Positions 8,576-16,707 of a DNA stretch of 64,000 bases are shown here, piece by piece; position 1 is the first letter of the stretch; the number at the start of each line of letters is the position of its first letter. The DNA is from Marinobacter sp. Arc7-DN-1 (GTDB taxonomy: Bacteria > Pseudomonadota > Gammaproteobacteria > Pseudomonadales > Oleiphilaceae). A program made the translations under genes and the position numbers. The notes beneath the pieces were generated by a model that was given only the letters and a program-made list of their open reading frames with translations, was not told the origin of the DNA and searched no databases. Location: the NCBI RefSeq assembly GCF_003441595.1, contig NZ_CP031848.1, forward strand, positions 2,046,001 to 2,110,000, read 5' to 3'.

Positions 8576-8627
8576 GGTGGGTCAATTTTATTGGCCAAAG
8601 GTGGGTCAAAATAAATGGCCATTGACA
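8576..8627. repeat. IS21 right terminal repeat
   Basis: Two copies of a GGTGGGTCAA...TGGCCA block are found, inverted relative to the left end. The element ends with ...GGCCATTGACA. Confidence 0.8.
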
Positions 8628-8632
8628 CCGGT
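8628..8632. repeat. Target-site duplication CCGGT, right copy
   Basis: This is the second copy of the 5-bp duplication. Deleting the element plus one copy restores the peptidase reading frame exactly. Confidence 0.8.
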
Positions 8633-9754
8633 GAAGCCGTTGCCATGGCGGGCTGCCTTGGTGAAAGCCAGCCGCTTGCGATCCATCAGGTAGGCGGCAA
8701 ACCGCAGCGCGACACCATCATAGCCGCCGCCGTTGCCGCGGAGGTCCACCACCAGATTGGGAAGCTCGCCAATATCGGTGAGCACCTTTTGCATTATACC
8801 GTCCACGGCGTTCAGGTCTGCCGCTGGCTGGCCGGTCTTGCCACTCTGGCCAGCCATGGCGCGGATATTGAGGTAGCCGATGGCCTCGTTGAGCCGCCCC
8901 CACTCCACCAGCCGGTTGCCGCCATGGCTTACGCCATTCGCCAGATATTCCTCATGGATGACATCGTGCAGCCATTCTTTCAGGTCGCCCAGATAACTGG
9001 TGAGTTCCCGGTCATCACGGGCGTCTTCCAGCTCCCGGGTCAGCCGCTGGTATAGCGCGGGGTGGGCACCGGCGCTGTAGTGGCCCGAAGGTGTGTGCAG
9101 GCGTATATGGCCGTCCTTCAGTGGCCGCAGCATGGCCGCCATGGTGGCAAACAGGGTTTCTCGTGAGCTGCCCGCGTGAATTTGCGGGCGATAGGTGCGG
9201 TACACCTCATCCCAGGCCACGCCTTTGAGTTCAAACAGGGCATACTGCTCGGCGAAGGTTCGCCAAAAGATCTCGAAGTTGTACTCCGGGTCCTTGGGGT
9301 CATGCTTGAGGGTTTCGGAGGCACTCGTTGGTAATGCTTTCAGGCGCCGAAAGCCAATACGTGCCACGCCACTGACACGGTGAGCACTGAATGCCTGTCC
9401 GCCAGGGGAGACCTCAAGGTCTTCGTAATAATGACTGAGTTCCTCAAGGCTGCCCGCATAAAGCTTCCGGCAACTGATGGCGGTTTCCTCAAACAAGGTA
9501 TACCGGTCACTCTCGATCCGCAGTACCTTACCATAACCTTGCGAGCGCCAGACACCCTGAAGGTTTTCGAAAACCGGGGCAGACGTGGCACGATTGCGCC
9601 GCTGGCTTAGCTTCATAGAGCACTCCAGGCCCGTTTGTGCGACGCTTGCAAGCATGGGCCCTGCGCCCGGGCATCGTAGGATCCTTACCAATAATTAGAG
9701 TAGTCAGTTCAACACTAAAAGGTAAGTAAACACCAACTTAAGGGAGACTCGCGA

Positions 9755-10411
9755 ATGTCGATACTGATTACGGGTGCCAACCGTGGCATTGGCAGCGCAC
9801 TGGCCACGGAGTGGCAAAGTGCAGGAGCCGAAGTTATTCCGACGGCCCGGAACTCCCCTGGCATGGAGCCGCTGGATGTCGCCGACCCGACCAGCATCAA
9901 GGCGCTGGCCCAACGGCTTGAGGGCCGTCCAATCTCCACCTTGATCTGCAATGCCGGTGTTTCTCTGGATAAATTCGATGATCTGGAAACGGGATATGCT
10001 CCGCAACTCTGGGCCCAGTCGTTTGCCGTCAATGTAACCGGTGTCTTTCTGGTGGTTCAGGCTTTGCTCCCCAACCTGCGAGCCAGCAGGGACGCCGGCG
10101 AAGCTCCAAAAATTGCGATCATTGCCAGCCAGATGGGTTCACAGAGTACCCCGGCGGGTAACCGGTTTATTTACAGGTCTTCCAAGGCCGCGGCCATAAA
10201 TCTCGGGCGCAATCTGGCGGTGAGCCTTGAGAGGGAAGGTATAGCGGTCGGTATCTACCATCCGGGCTGGGTTGCGACAGACATGGGAGGCGATTCAGCA
10301 GATCTGACGTTGGAAGAAGCCGTGCCGGGCCTTCGCAATCAGATTGACAAGCTCACGATATCCGGGACCGGGTGCTTTAAATCCTGGGACGGGTCTGACT
10401 GTGCATTCTGA
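9755..10411 (+). CDS. Short-chain dehydrogenase/reductase, 218 aa
   Basis: The Rossmann nucleotide site is TGANRGIGSA at the extreme N-terminus, NAGV follows strand 4, and the catalytic Tyr-Lys pair is YRSSK with an upstream Ser in IIASQMGSQ. The C-terminal GWVATDMGG is the usual SDR motif. It reduces or oxidises an alcohol/carbonyl with NAD(P); the substrate cannot be told. It starts at ATG 9755 after GGGAG. It stands alone, divergent from the S41 gene and followed by cheV on the same strand about 190 bp later. Confidence 0.85.
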   Translation: MSILITGANRGIGSALATEWQSAGAEVIPTARNSPGMEPLDVADPTSIKALAQRLEGRPISTLICNAGVSLDKFDDLETGYAPQLWAQSFAVNVTGVFLVVQALLPNLRASRDAGEAPKIAIIASQMGSQSTPAGNRFIYRSSKAAAINLGRNLAVSLEREGIAVGIYHPGWVATDMGGDSADLTLEEAVPGLRNQIDKLTISGTGCFKSWDGSDCAF

Positions 10412-10550
10412 GTATCAGAAGGATTCTGTCACCATTTGAAACAAACCTCCTGAATTCCGTTTCACCATAAAGCTGCTACTATTGCTACAGAACTTTAGTC
10501 CCTGGGCTATGCAGCCTCCGGCAAGCGCCACACTGAACCAACCCCCTTGA

Positions 10551-10576
10551 AAAAGCTCCTGCCGCCGGGGGCTTTT
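10551..10576 (+). terminator. Hairpin between the SDR gene and cheV, probable terminator
   Basis: AAAAGCTCC pairs with GGGGCTTTT (one G-U) around a 8-nt loop, ending in TTTT. It lies 140 bp after the SDR stop and just before the cheV ribosome site, so it could end SDR transcripts or act in the cheV leader. Confidence 0.45.
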
Positions 10577-10598
10577 GCATTTGAAAGGATCCGGCTTT

Positions 10599-11486
10599 AT
10601 GTCCAGCAAAGCGAAGCAGACCCAGAAACTTCTGCTGTTCCGGCTTTCCGGCGAACGTCTGTTCGGCATTGGCACCCTGAAGATCCGCGAAATCCTGCCT
10701 TTCATGCGGTTGACCAAACTGCCTCACAGCCATCATGCGGTGATCGGTACGGCGACCTTCCGGGGTTCCGCGGTTCCGGTGATTGATATGGCGGCTGCAG
10801 TGGGCTATCCGCCGCTGAGCCGGGAAGAGCAGGAAAAGGCCTCGATTATTGTCACCGACATCCAGCGCCAGGAGATCGGCTTTCTGGTACGCAGCGTTCA
10901 GCAGATTATCGAAACCAACTGGAAAGCGGTGATGGCGCCGCCCAAGGCTTTGGGCAGCAAGGCCTTTATTACCGGTCTGCTGGACCTGGATGGCGATATC
11001 ATCCAGTTGCTGGACGTGGAATTGCTGTTGGCCAAGGTGTACCCGGAATCACTGAACACGCAGGATGTGATGCTGACGGATGTTCAGAGCGAGACTCTCA
11101 AATCCCTGAACATCCTGATGGTGGATGACTCCCAGGTGGCCCGTAAGCAGTTGTCAGACGTGCTGGACAGCAAGGACATTCCCTATCAGGTAACCTCCAA
11201 CGGCGATGACGCCCTGCAGATCCTGCTGAGGGATGACGAGCTGGGCCGACCCACGGACATTCTGGTCAGCGACATTGAAATGCCGGGGCTTGATGGTTAC
11301 GAGCTGACGTTCAACGTGCGGGATAACTCGGCGCTGAAACAGCCCTACATTATTCTGCACACGTCATTGAACAGCGAGATGAGCCTGAGCTATGCCAACC
11401 AGGTGGGCGCCAATGAGGCGCTCACCAAGTTCGATGCAGAAGAATTGCTTAAGGCGATGCTGAGAGGGGCAGAGCAGGCCCGGTGA
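10599..11486 (+). CDS. cheV: Chemotaxis coupling protein CheV (CheW domain plus receiver), 295 aa
   Basis: The first half is a CheW-like coupling domain (LLLFRLSGERLFGIGTLKIR at the start, then RGSAVPVIDM). The second half is a CheY-like receiver: acidic pair in ILMVDDSQVARK, phospho-acceptor Asp in DILVSDIEMPGLDG and Lys in ALTKFDAEE. CheV links chemoreceptors to CheA and adjusts the signal by its own phosphorylation. The ATG at 10599 has AAGGA 9 bases upstream; the longer frame lacks support. No other chemotaxis gene lies nearby, which is common for cheV. Confidence 0.92.
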   Translation: MSSKAKQTQKLLLFRLSGERLFGIGTLKIREILPFMRLTKLPHSHHAVIGTATFRGSAVPVIDMAAAVGYPPLSREEQEKASIIVTDIQRQEIGFLVRSVQQIIETNWKAVMAPPKALGSKAFITGLLDLDGDIIQLLDVELLLAKVYPESLNTQDVMLTDVQSETLKSLNILMVDDSQVARKQLSDVLDSKDIPYQVTSNGDDALQILLRDDELGRPTDILVSDIEMPGLDGYELTFNVRDNSALKQPYIILHTSLNSEMSLSYANQVGANEALTKFDAEELLKAMLRGAEQAR

Positions 11487-11516
11487 GCCCCGAACTCCGC
11501 AATAAAACTTAACCAC

Positions 11517-13187
11517 TTACAGCCTGCAGGTCATCTCCGCCAATTCCTCGTCAAAGACCCGGCGGTTTTCGCTGTAATCCACCGGCACTTCGACCAGATG
11601 CACCCCGCCCCCGGCAAGGGCGCTTTCCAGAGTCGGCCGCAGCTCTTCCGTGCGGTTAATGCGGTGCCCGTGGGCGCCGTAGGATTGAGCGTAGGTGACA
11701 AAGTCAGGGTTGCGGTAGTCCAGGCCAAAATCGGTGTAGCCTTCCTGCCCCTGCTTCCACTTGATCATACCGTAGGCGCCATCACTGATGATCAGCACCA
11801 CCAGGTTGAGCTCAAGGCGCACGGCGGTTTCCAGCTCCTGGCTGTTCATCATGAAACCGCCATCGCCACAGATGGCCATCACCTTGAGATCCGGGTACAG
11901 CATCGAGGCCATCATGCCGCTGGGCAGGCCGGCGCCCATGGAGGCCAGGGCGTTATCGAGCAAGACGGTGTTGTTGTCGTAGGCTGGATAGTTTCGGGCA
12001 AACCAGAGTTTGTACATGCCGTTGTCCAGCGCAATGATGCCGTCCTCCGGCATCACCTGGCGGACGTCATGGACAATCCTCTGGGGAATCACCGGGAAGC
12101 GGGGGTCTTCGGCCCGTTCCTGCAGGTGAGAGTCCACCGCCTGCTTCACCTCCATCAACCGGGTGAAATCATGATTGGAACACTGGCCACAATTCTCCGC
12201 CATGTATTCCACGCTGTTAGCGATATCCCCCACCACTTCGTGCTGGGGGAAATAGACAGGGTCCACATCGGCCGCGCTGAAATTCACATGAATCACTTTC
12301 TTGCCACCGGGAGTCATGAAAAATGGCGGTTTTTCCACCACATCATGGCCCACATTGATCACCAGATCGGCGCGGTCGATGGCACAATGCACAAAATCGC
12401 CGGCAGAGAGCGCGGCATTGCCGAGATAATGGGGATGCCGTTCATCGATAACACCTTTGCCCATTTGCGTCGTAAAGAACGGGATGCTGGTTACATTCAC
12501 CAGGTGAAGCAGTGCCTCGGACACTCGCTTCCGGTTGGCACCGGCGCCAATCATGATCACCGGGTGCCGGGCTTCACGCAACATGTCGCAGGCCATTTCC
12601 AGGCTCTTCTGGCTGGCCGTGGGCCGGCGGGCATCGCTGGGTTTGAAGATGTGGGTATCAGATTCCGGCTTCTCGGCTGCGATATCTTCTGGCAACTCAA
12701 GATGCACGGCTCCCGGGCGCTCTTCCGAGGCCAGCCGGAAGGCCTCCCGCACCTTGGCGGGTATGGTGTTGGCGTTACTGATCTGCCGAGTGTACTTGGT
12801 CAGCGGCCGCATCAGGTCCACCACATCCAGAATCTGGAAAAGGCCCTGTTTGGAGGATTTGATCGGCTTCTGGCCGGAAATCATCATCATGGGCATGCCG
12901 CCCAACTGGGCGTAGGCCGCAGCGGTAACGAGATTGGTGGCACCGGGCCCGAGCGTAGATAGGCAGACACCGACCCGGCCCGTCAGCCGCCCGTAGGTGG
13001 CCGCCATAAAGCCGGCCGCCTGTTCATGGCGATTGAGCACCAGTTGGATACTGGAGGTCCTCAGCGCTTCGAGAAACGCGAGGTTTTCTTCACCAGGCAC
13101 CGCGAAAATGTATTTGACGCCTTCATTTTCCAGCGCCCGGATAAACAGCTCGGCTCCGTTACGGGCCGGATGTTGCTCGTTGGCCAT
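11517..13187 (-). CDS. Thiamine-diphosphate enzyme, acetolactate synthase large-subunit-like, 556 aa
   Basis: The three-domain TPP fold is clear. The N-terminal PYR domain has the catalytic Glu in FAVPGEENLAF and the conserved RHEQAAGFMA and LSTLGPGATNL. A central domain follows. The C-terminal PP domain has the cofactor motif GDGGFMMNSQE...N. This matches acetolactate-synthase-like enzymes, which join two pyruvates or pyruvate and another 2-oxo acid; no small regulatory subunit gene is adjacent. The start at 13187 has GAGGA 5-6 bases upstream. It is the last gene of a three-gene minus-strand cluster with the 676-aa protein (47-bp gap) and an ATP-grasp enzyme. An alternative is a related carboligase or decarboxylase acting on a special substrate. 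Confidence 0.8.
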   Translation of the reverse strand: MANEQHPARNGAELFIRALENEGVKYIFAVPGEENLAFLEALRTSSIQLVLNRHEQAAGFMAATYGRLTGRVGVCLSTLGPGATNLVTAAAYAQLGGMPMMMISGQKPIKSSKQGLFQILDVVDLMRPLTKYTRQISNANTIPAKVREAFRLASEERPGAVHLELPEDIAAEKPESDTHIFKPSDARRPTASQKSLEMACDMLREARHPVIMIGAGANRKRVSEALLHLVNVTSIPFFTTQMGKGVIDERHPHYLGNAALSAGDFVHCAIDRADLVINVGHDVVEKPPFFMTPGGKKVIHVNFSAADVDPVYFPQHEVVGDIANSVEYMAENCGQCSNHDFTRLMEVKQAVDSHLQERAEDPRFPVIPQRIVHDVRQVMPEDGIIALDNGMYKLWFARNYPAYDNNTVLLDNALASMGAGLPSGMMASMLYPDLKVMAICGDGGFMMNSQELETAVRLELNLVVLIISDGAYGMIKWKQGQEGYTDFGLDYRNPDFVTYAQSYGAHGHRINRTEELRPTLESALAGGGVHLVEVPVDYSENRRVFDEELAEMTCRL

Positions 13188-13234
13188 GCGCTTCCTCTCG
13201 ATCATGAGCTCCAGGTGATCAGCAGATTTCGGAA

Positions 13235-15265
13235 TCACTCGGTTCTGGGTGGCTCCGCCTGGAGAGCATGGGCATCCGCGGGCACCCGGTCTGCACCCCA
13301 ACTGCGATACACACCCTCTGTTACGCGGCGAAGTTCATCATCGCTCACTCCTGCCGGCTCACCCCGTTCCAGTGGATCATAGTGAAAAATGTAAAGCCGT
13401 GAAGTGAACATTTCAAAGGGCAGTGACGATTCCCCGAAGCGCTCGCCGCAACCGGAGGTACTCACCTGTACTCCGTCACCCCAGTTCTGGCCGCTGTCGT
13501 TGTTCGGGTTGAAGAAATACACCCGCATCTCGCCTTCCGGGTCCAGCGTCACCCGAAGAACGGTAATGGCGTGCCAGCCAATGAACCGGGCGGCACTGTC
13601 GGTAACCGCGATGCCGGCCGGTTGGGGGTGTATCAGCGGCTGATTGCCGTTGTAGTAGGGATGGTAACTGGCGTAAAAATGCCGGATAAACCCTTCCAGG
13701 TCAGTGAGCTTGCCGGTTGCCACATCCACATTGATGGCAAAGCCACGCCCGGCGGACCAGCCGTGGAATTCAGGGTTCACCCATTTATGGGGGTCGCCTT
13801 CACGGCCGATGCATAACCGGCCCATCTCAGCGTAGATCCGGTCCAGGTGTGGTACCACCACAAGAGAGACCGGATCGAGGTCCAGAGTTACTTCCGAAGC
13901 CACGCCGCCCGCGCTTCGGGCAGAGGAAACCGGCTGCCCCTCAAAATGCATGACGATTTCATTGTCCCGGGCCGCCCAGGCGACCATCTGCAACAGGTAA
14001 TCCGGGTCGTTGTAGGCCCACATTGACAGGGCACGGGCAGACTGGCAGGTGGGGTTATTACCCTGCCCCACGCCCAGTGGCTGCCCCAGCATGTTCAGCA
14101 CGCCCTGTATCAGCCAGGCAGCAGGCTGGGGCTGATAGCCATAGGCAAACTGCAGACGCTCCCGGGCCTCGGGGCAAACCGACAGCCGCACCTGGCGCCA
14201 GATCGCCGGCGCCACCGGAGGCTGGTACAGAATACCCCGCTCCAGAAGCAGGGCCAGGCCGTAAAGGCCCTGGGCTGTCTCGGGAAAAATGGATTCCTCA
14301 ATCAGGGTGCGCACCAGTTCGCTGTAGCAAAGCAGGCAGTCCCGCCCGGTGCCTGAAAGCCCCAGAGCATCACTGAGCAGCGAATTCCGATCCTCGAGGA
14401 TAAAGCGAACAAAACAGGCGTGGTAAGGCGACACCAGGCCGGTGTCGTGCATGGACCGGGCAAAACCGGTAGCTTCGTTCTGTAACGCAGCGCTGTCCAT
14501 GGATTCCAGCCGTTGCTGGTATACCGCCGTGCCCGGGTCTTCGCTGCAGGCCCGCGTAGGCCCGTACAGGCTGGAAATCAGCCGGTCGGCACCACGGCCG
14601 GCACTGCCCAGGTCAGCATCCGGATCTGCCCGGCAGATTGCGATCTGGGTGATCATCCGGCGCACGTCACTCACACGGATCGGCCGTTGCTCGAGAATGC
14701 GCCAGATCTCCTCGATCAGGCTATCGATGACGTGTTCATAGCCGATATGACTGGCCACATACTGAACCAGGGACTGACTGATCAGCGCCAGCTTACCCTG
14801 CTCCCGCTCCGCTTCGCCGGTCATCCCGAACAGCAGCCCCAGATTAATAGCCAGCACCTGGGTCAGGTAATGATGGGCCTGCTCCGCCGAAACGCTCGGA
14901 TGCAGGTAGCTGCCCCGGGCTACCAATAACAGACGGAGCTCACTGAAGGCTTCAATCACCACGGTGTCGGCATTCTGGCTCTGCAGCGAGAAGGTGGTGA
15001 GTGAAGGCAGAAGGGTGGCGGGATCGGCCCAGTCGGTGCCGTCAAACACACCGGCCTCTTCAAGCCGCTGTGCTCGCGCCTCGATGGCCTGACATCCGTC
15101 CGGCTGCAAAAGCACACGCCGGGCAATATCAAACAGTTTGGGAAGTTTGCCGGCCTTTGCAAAAGGCCGGCTCTCTTCCATCGCCACAATGGAGTCGTCC
15201 AGTTTTTGCACCAGCTTGTCAAAGTTGACCACTGGTGCATGACTGACCGGTTGATTTTCACTCAA
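13235..15265 (-). CDS. Uncharacterised 676-aa protein with a papain-like Cys/His/Asn arrangement
   Basis: I do not recognise a named family. The first 380 residues are mostly helical, without signal peptide or membrane span. The C-terminal part shows GNNPTCQSARALSMW (Cys 407 at the start of a helix), then GWHAITVLRV (His 565 on a strand), then YFFNPNNDSGQNWGDG (Asn 586). Cys, His and Asn in this order and context resemble papain-fold peptidases or transglutaminases. That is inference from residues only. It begins 52 bp after the ATP-grasp gene and ends 47 bp before the TPP-enzyme gene, all on the minus strand, so the three are probably co-transcribed. The ATG at 15265 was chosen as the first in frame. 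Confidence 0.6.
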   Translation of the reverse strand: MSENQPVSHAPVVNFDKLVQKLDDSIVAMEESRPFAKAGKLPKLFDIARRVLLQPDGCQAIEARAQRLEEAGVFDGTDWADPATLLPSLTTFSLQSQNADTVVIEAFSELRLLLVARGSYLHPSVSAEQAHHYLTQVLAINLGLLFGMTGEAEREQGKLALISQSLVQYVASHIGYEHVIDSLIEEIWRILEQRPIRVSDVRRMITQIAICRADPDADLGSAGRGADRLISSLYGPTRACSEDPGTAVYQQRLESMDSAALQNEATGFARSMHDTGLVSPYHACFVRFILEDRNSLLSDALGLSGTGRDCLLCYSELVRTLIEESIFPETAQGLYGLALLLERGILYQPPVAPAIWRQVRLSVCPEARERLQFAYGYQPQPAAWLIQGVLNMLGQPLGVGQGNNPTCQSARALSMWAYNDPDYLLQMVAWAARDNEIVMHFEGQPVSSARSAGGVASEVTLDLDPVSLVVVPHLDRIYAEMGRLCIGREGDPHKWVNPEFHGWSAGRGFAINVDVATGKLTDLEGFIRHFYASYHPYYNGNQPLIHPQPAGIAVTDSAARFIGWHAITVLRVTLDPEGEMRVYFFNPNNDSGQNWGDGVQVSTSGCGERFGESSLPFEMFTSRLYIFHYDPLERGEPAGVSDDELRRVTEGVYRSWGADRVPADAHALQAEPPRTE

Positions 15266-15317
15266 ACGAGATTCCTCAGGGCCTGCATCAAACCCATTTC
15301 ATTAATGCATGCCTCGA

Positions 15318-16550
15318 TTATACATAGAAATCGAGTTCTTCCTGATGTTTGAGCAGATCCCGCATGACGTAGGGATCTTCACCGAAGAAGTAAACCAGCC
15401 CCCAGTGGGTACCGAATGCGGTGCGCTTGGTGACCGTCTCTTCCATCGGCGGTGTCAGTTCATGGGATTCAAAGTACTCGTGATTCTCGGTTTCTTCCGG
15501 AATCTCGAGGCGGCTGACCACGCGGCGACGCGGGTAAACACCGAAACAGCCGGCGTAACCTTTGGCATCCACCACTTCTTTCGGGAAGAACGCGGCGATT
15601 TCCTCTTCGGTGGTTTTCGGATCGAACGCCAGGATCATGCCCTGGTAGGCGTTGAAACCGTAGGCCCGTTCCAGCAGCTCGAAGACCTTGAAGCCAGGCG
15701 GCCGGTACGCCACCTCACCAAAGTACATGGTGCCATCGCTGGTCACGAAATACTCCGGATGGACAAAGCCGAATTCAATATCAAAAGTCTTGATCAGCTT
15801 TTCGATCTCAGCGGTAATCTGGGCACGGTATTTTTCCAGGTCCGGCGTGGCTGGCACGAATACCGAATAACCAAGAGTGACGTACTCGGAAATGTTCAGG
15901 AAGCGGATCTTTCCGTTGTGGATCCAGGCCTCGACAGCGAACTCCCAGCCATCCAGGTGGGACTCCATCAGTACCGGAAATTCCTCATCAGGAATGGTAT
16001 CCACCTCATCCGGGGTACGAATCACCCGATGCCCCAGGCAGCCGGCCTTGTCGAAGGCCTTGAGGTGAATGGGGTCGTTCGGATCCCCGTCCAGTTTCAG
16101 CAGGGTCTGGTTCACCCGCTTCAGGAAGCGGATGACGTCATCATGGTCATGGGCTTCTTCAAAAATACCCACCCGGATACCGCCCAGCTGGGCGCGGCGT
16201 TTCATCAGTGCCTTGTCGCGCAGCAACATGGCCTGGCCAAAGAGCCTTGGATTGCCCATCAGCACCGAGTTGATGGCTCCGGCCCACTCTACGGTCTCTT
16301 CAAACAGGGGGATGGCAACGTCCACTCCCTTGTCCTGGAGGATATGGGCAATCTCGACGGAACGGTCATTCAGGCGTTCGAAGTTCCAGGGCACGTAAGG
16401 AATATCGTGCTCTGTGCAGTAGGCCTCGGCCCAGTCGGGCGCGACGACCACATAGCGGCGGTCGAACTTGTCAGCCGCTTCAATGGCATTCAGGCTCCAG
16501 CCCAACAGCGCGATATACCCTTTCTCAGGATTGTAGTTTTGCTCGGTCAT
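15318..16550 (-). CDS. ATP-grasp domain ligase of unknown substrate, 410 aa
   Basis: The protein has a Rossmann-like N-terminal domain (IALLGWSLNAIEAADKF) and an ATP-grasp region. The latter includes LLRDKALMKRRAQLGGIRV, the Lys/His-containing IHLKAFDKAGCLGHRV, EFPVLMESHLDGWEFAVEAW and the metal-binding Glu segment DIEFGFVHPEYFVTSDG/GEVAYRPPG. Such enzymes join a carboxylate to an amine or thiol by an acyl-phosphate. The substrate cannot be read from the sequence. It is first of three minus-strand genes with short gaps; linkage to a possible cysteine-peptidase fold protein and a carboligase suggests a small biosynthetic or modification unit. Confidence 0.75.
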   Translation of the reverse strand: MTEQNYNPEKGYIALLGWSLNAIEAADKFDRRYVVVAPDWAEAYCTEHDIPYVPWNFERLNDRSVEIAHILQDKGVDVAIPLFEETVEWAGAINSVLMGNPRLFGQAMLLRDKALMKRRAQLGGIRVGIFEEAHDHDDVIRFLKRVNQTLLKLDGDPNDPIHLKAFDKAGCLGHRVIRTPDEVDTIPDEEFPVLMESHLDGWEFAVEAWIHNGKIRFLNISEYVTLGYSVFVPATPDLEKYRAQITAEIEKLIKTFDIEFGFVHPEYFVTSDGTMYFGEVAYRPPGFKVFELLERAYGFNAYQGMILAFDPKTTEEEIAAFFPKEVVDAKGYAGCFGVYPRRRVVSRLEIPEETENHEYFESHELTPPMEETVTKRTAFGTHWGLVYFFGEDPYVMRDLLKHQEELDFYV

Positions 16551-16632
16551 AGGCTCACTCCTTTACTCAGGGTTTGCCTTATAACCCTACGCGGACAGCA
16601 CAAAATCGCAAATTTTGTGCCCTACTTAACCC

Positions 16633-16683
16633 AAAAAAGCACTGTGACTGCCTGGAGCGAATCCAGCAACCACAGTGCTTTCC
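16633..16683 (-). terminator. Terminator after mqo
   Basis: AAAGCACTGTG and CACAGTGCTTT pair over 11 bp, with a second inner stem CTGGA/TCCAG. On the minus strand the hairpin is followed by a run of T, and it lies just past the mqo stop codon. Confidence 0.85.
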
Positions 16684-16707
16684 GGTTTCTTAGATCGTTT
16701 GGGAATA

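Larger units (their letters stand above)
6198..8627 (+). mobile_element. Complete IS21-family insertion sequence, 2430 bp
   Basis: The element begins TGTTAGTGGCCA and its other end, read inward, begins TGTCAATGGCCA. These are imperfect terminal inverted repeats with the TG...CA tips of this family. Each end carries two copies of a TGGCCA-N8-GACCCA-like block, the multiple transposase sites typical of IS21. It encodes istA and istB in the usual order with a short overlap, both intact. It is flanked by CCGGT duplications and interrupts an S41 peptidase gene. Both genes and both ends are intact, so it may still transpose. Confidence 0.92.
5835..9616 (-). pseudogene. S41-family peptidase gene split by an IS21 element
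   Basis: The N-terminal part (9616 down to 8628) and the C-terminal part (6197 down to 5835) are the two halves of one gene. Joining them across the 5-bp duplication CCGGT keeps the frame (HGNGFTG then KQSIHVAPAS) and gives 448 aa. The C-terminal half holds the S41 core with the nucleophile region TSELTASAAEIF; the N-terminal half has a Leu- and Arg-rich peptidase-associated domain and the GGNLVVDLRGNGGG-like stretch (NLVVDLRGNGGG). The start at 9616 (MKLSQRRN) has TGGAG 9 bases upstream; the longer open frame starts without such support. As it stands, the product stops soon after entering the element and lacks the catalytic serine, so it should be inactive. No other damage is visible, so the insertion looks recent. 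Confidence 0.85.

Noticed and set aside
11598..12962. Long open frame (454 codons) on the plus strand opposite the TPP-enzyme gene
   Set aside because: It is His- and Gly-rich with no domain sense and lies wholly antisense to a well-defined enzyme; it is a GC-driven shadow frame.
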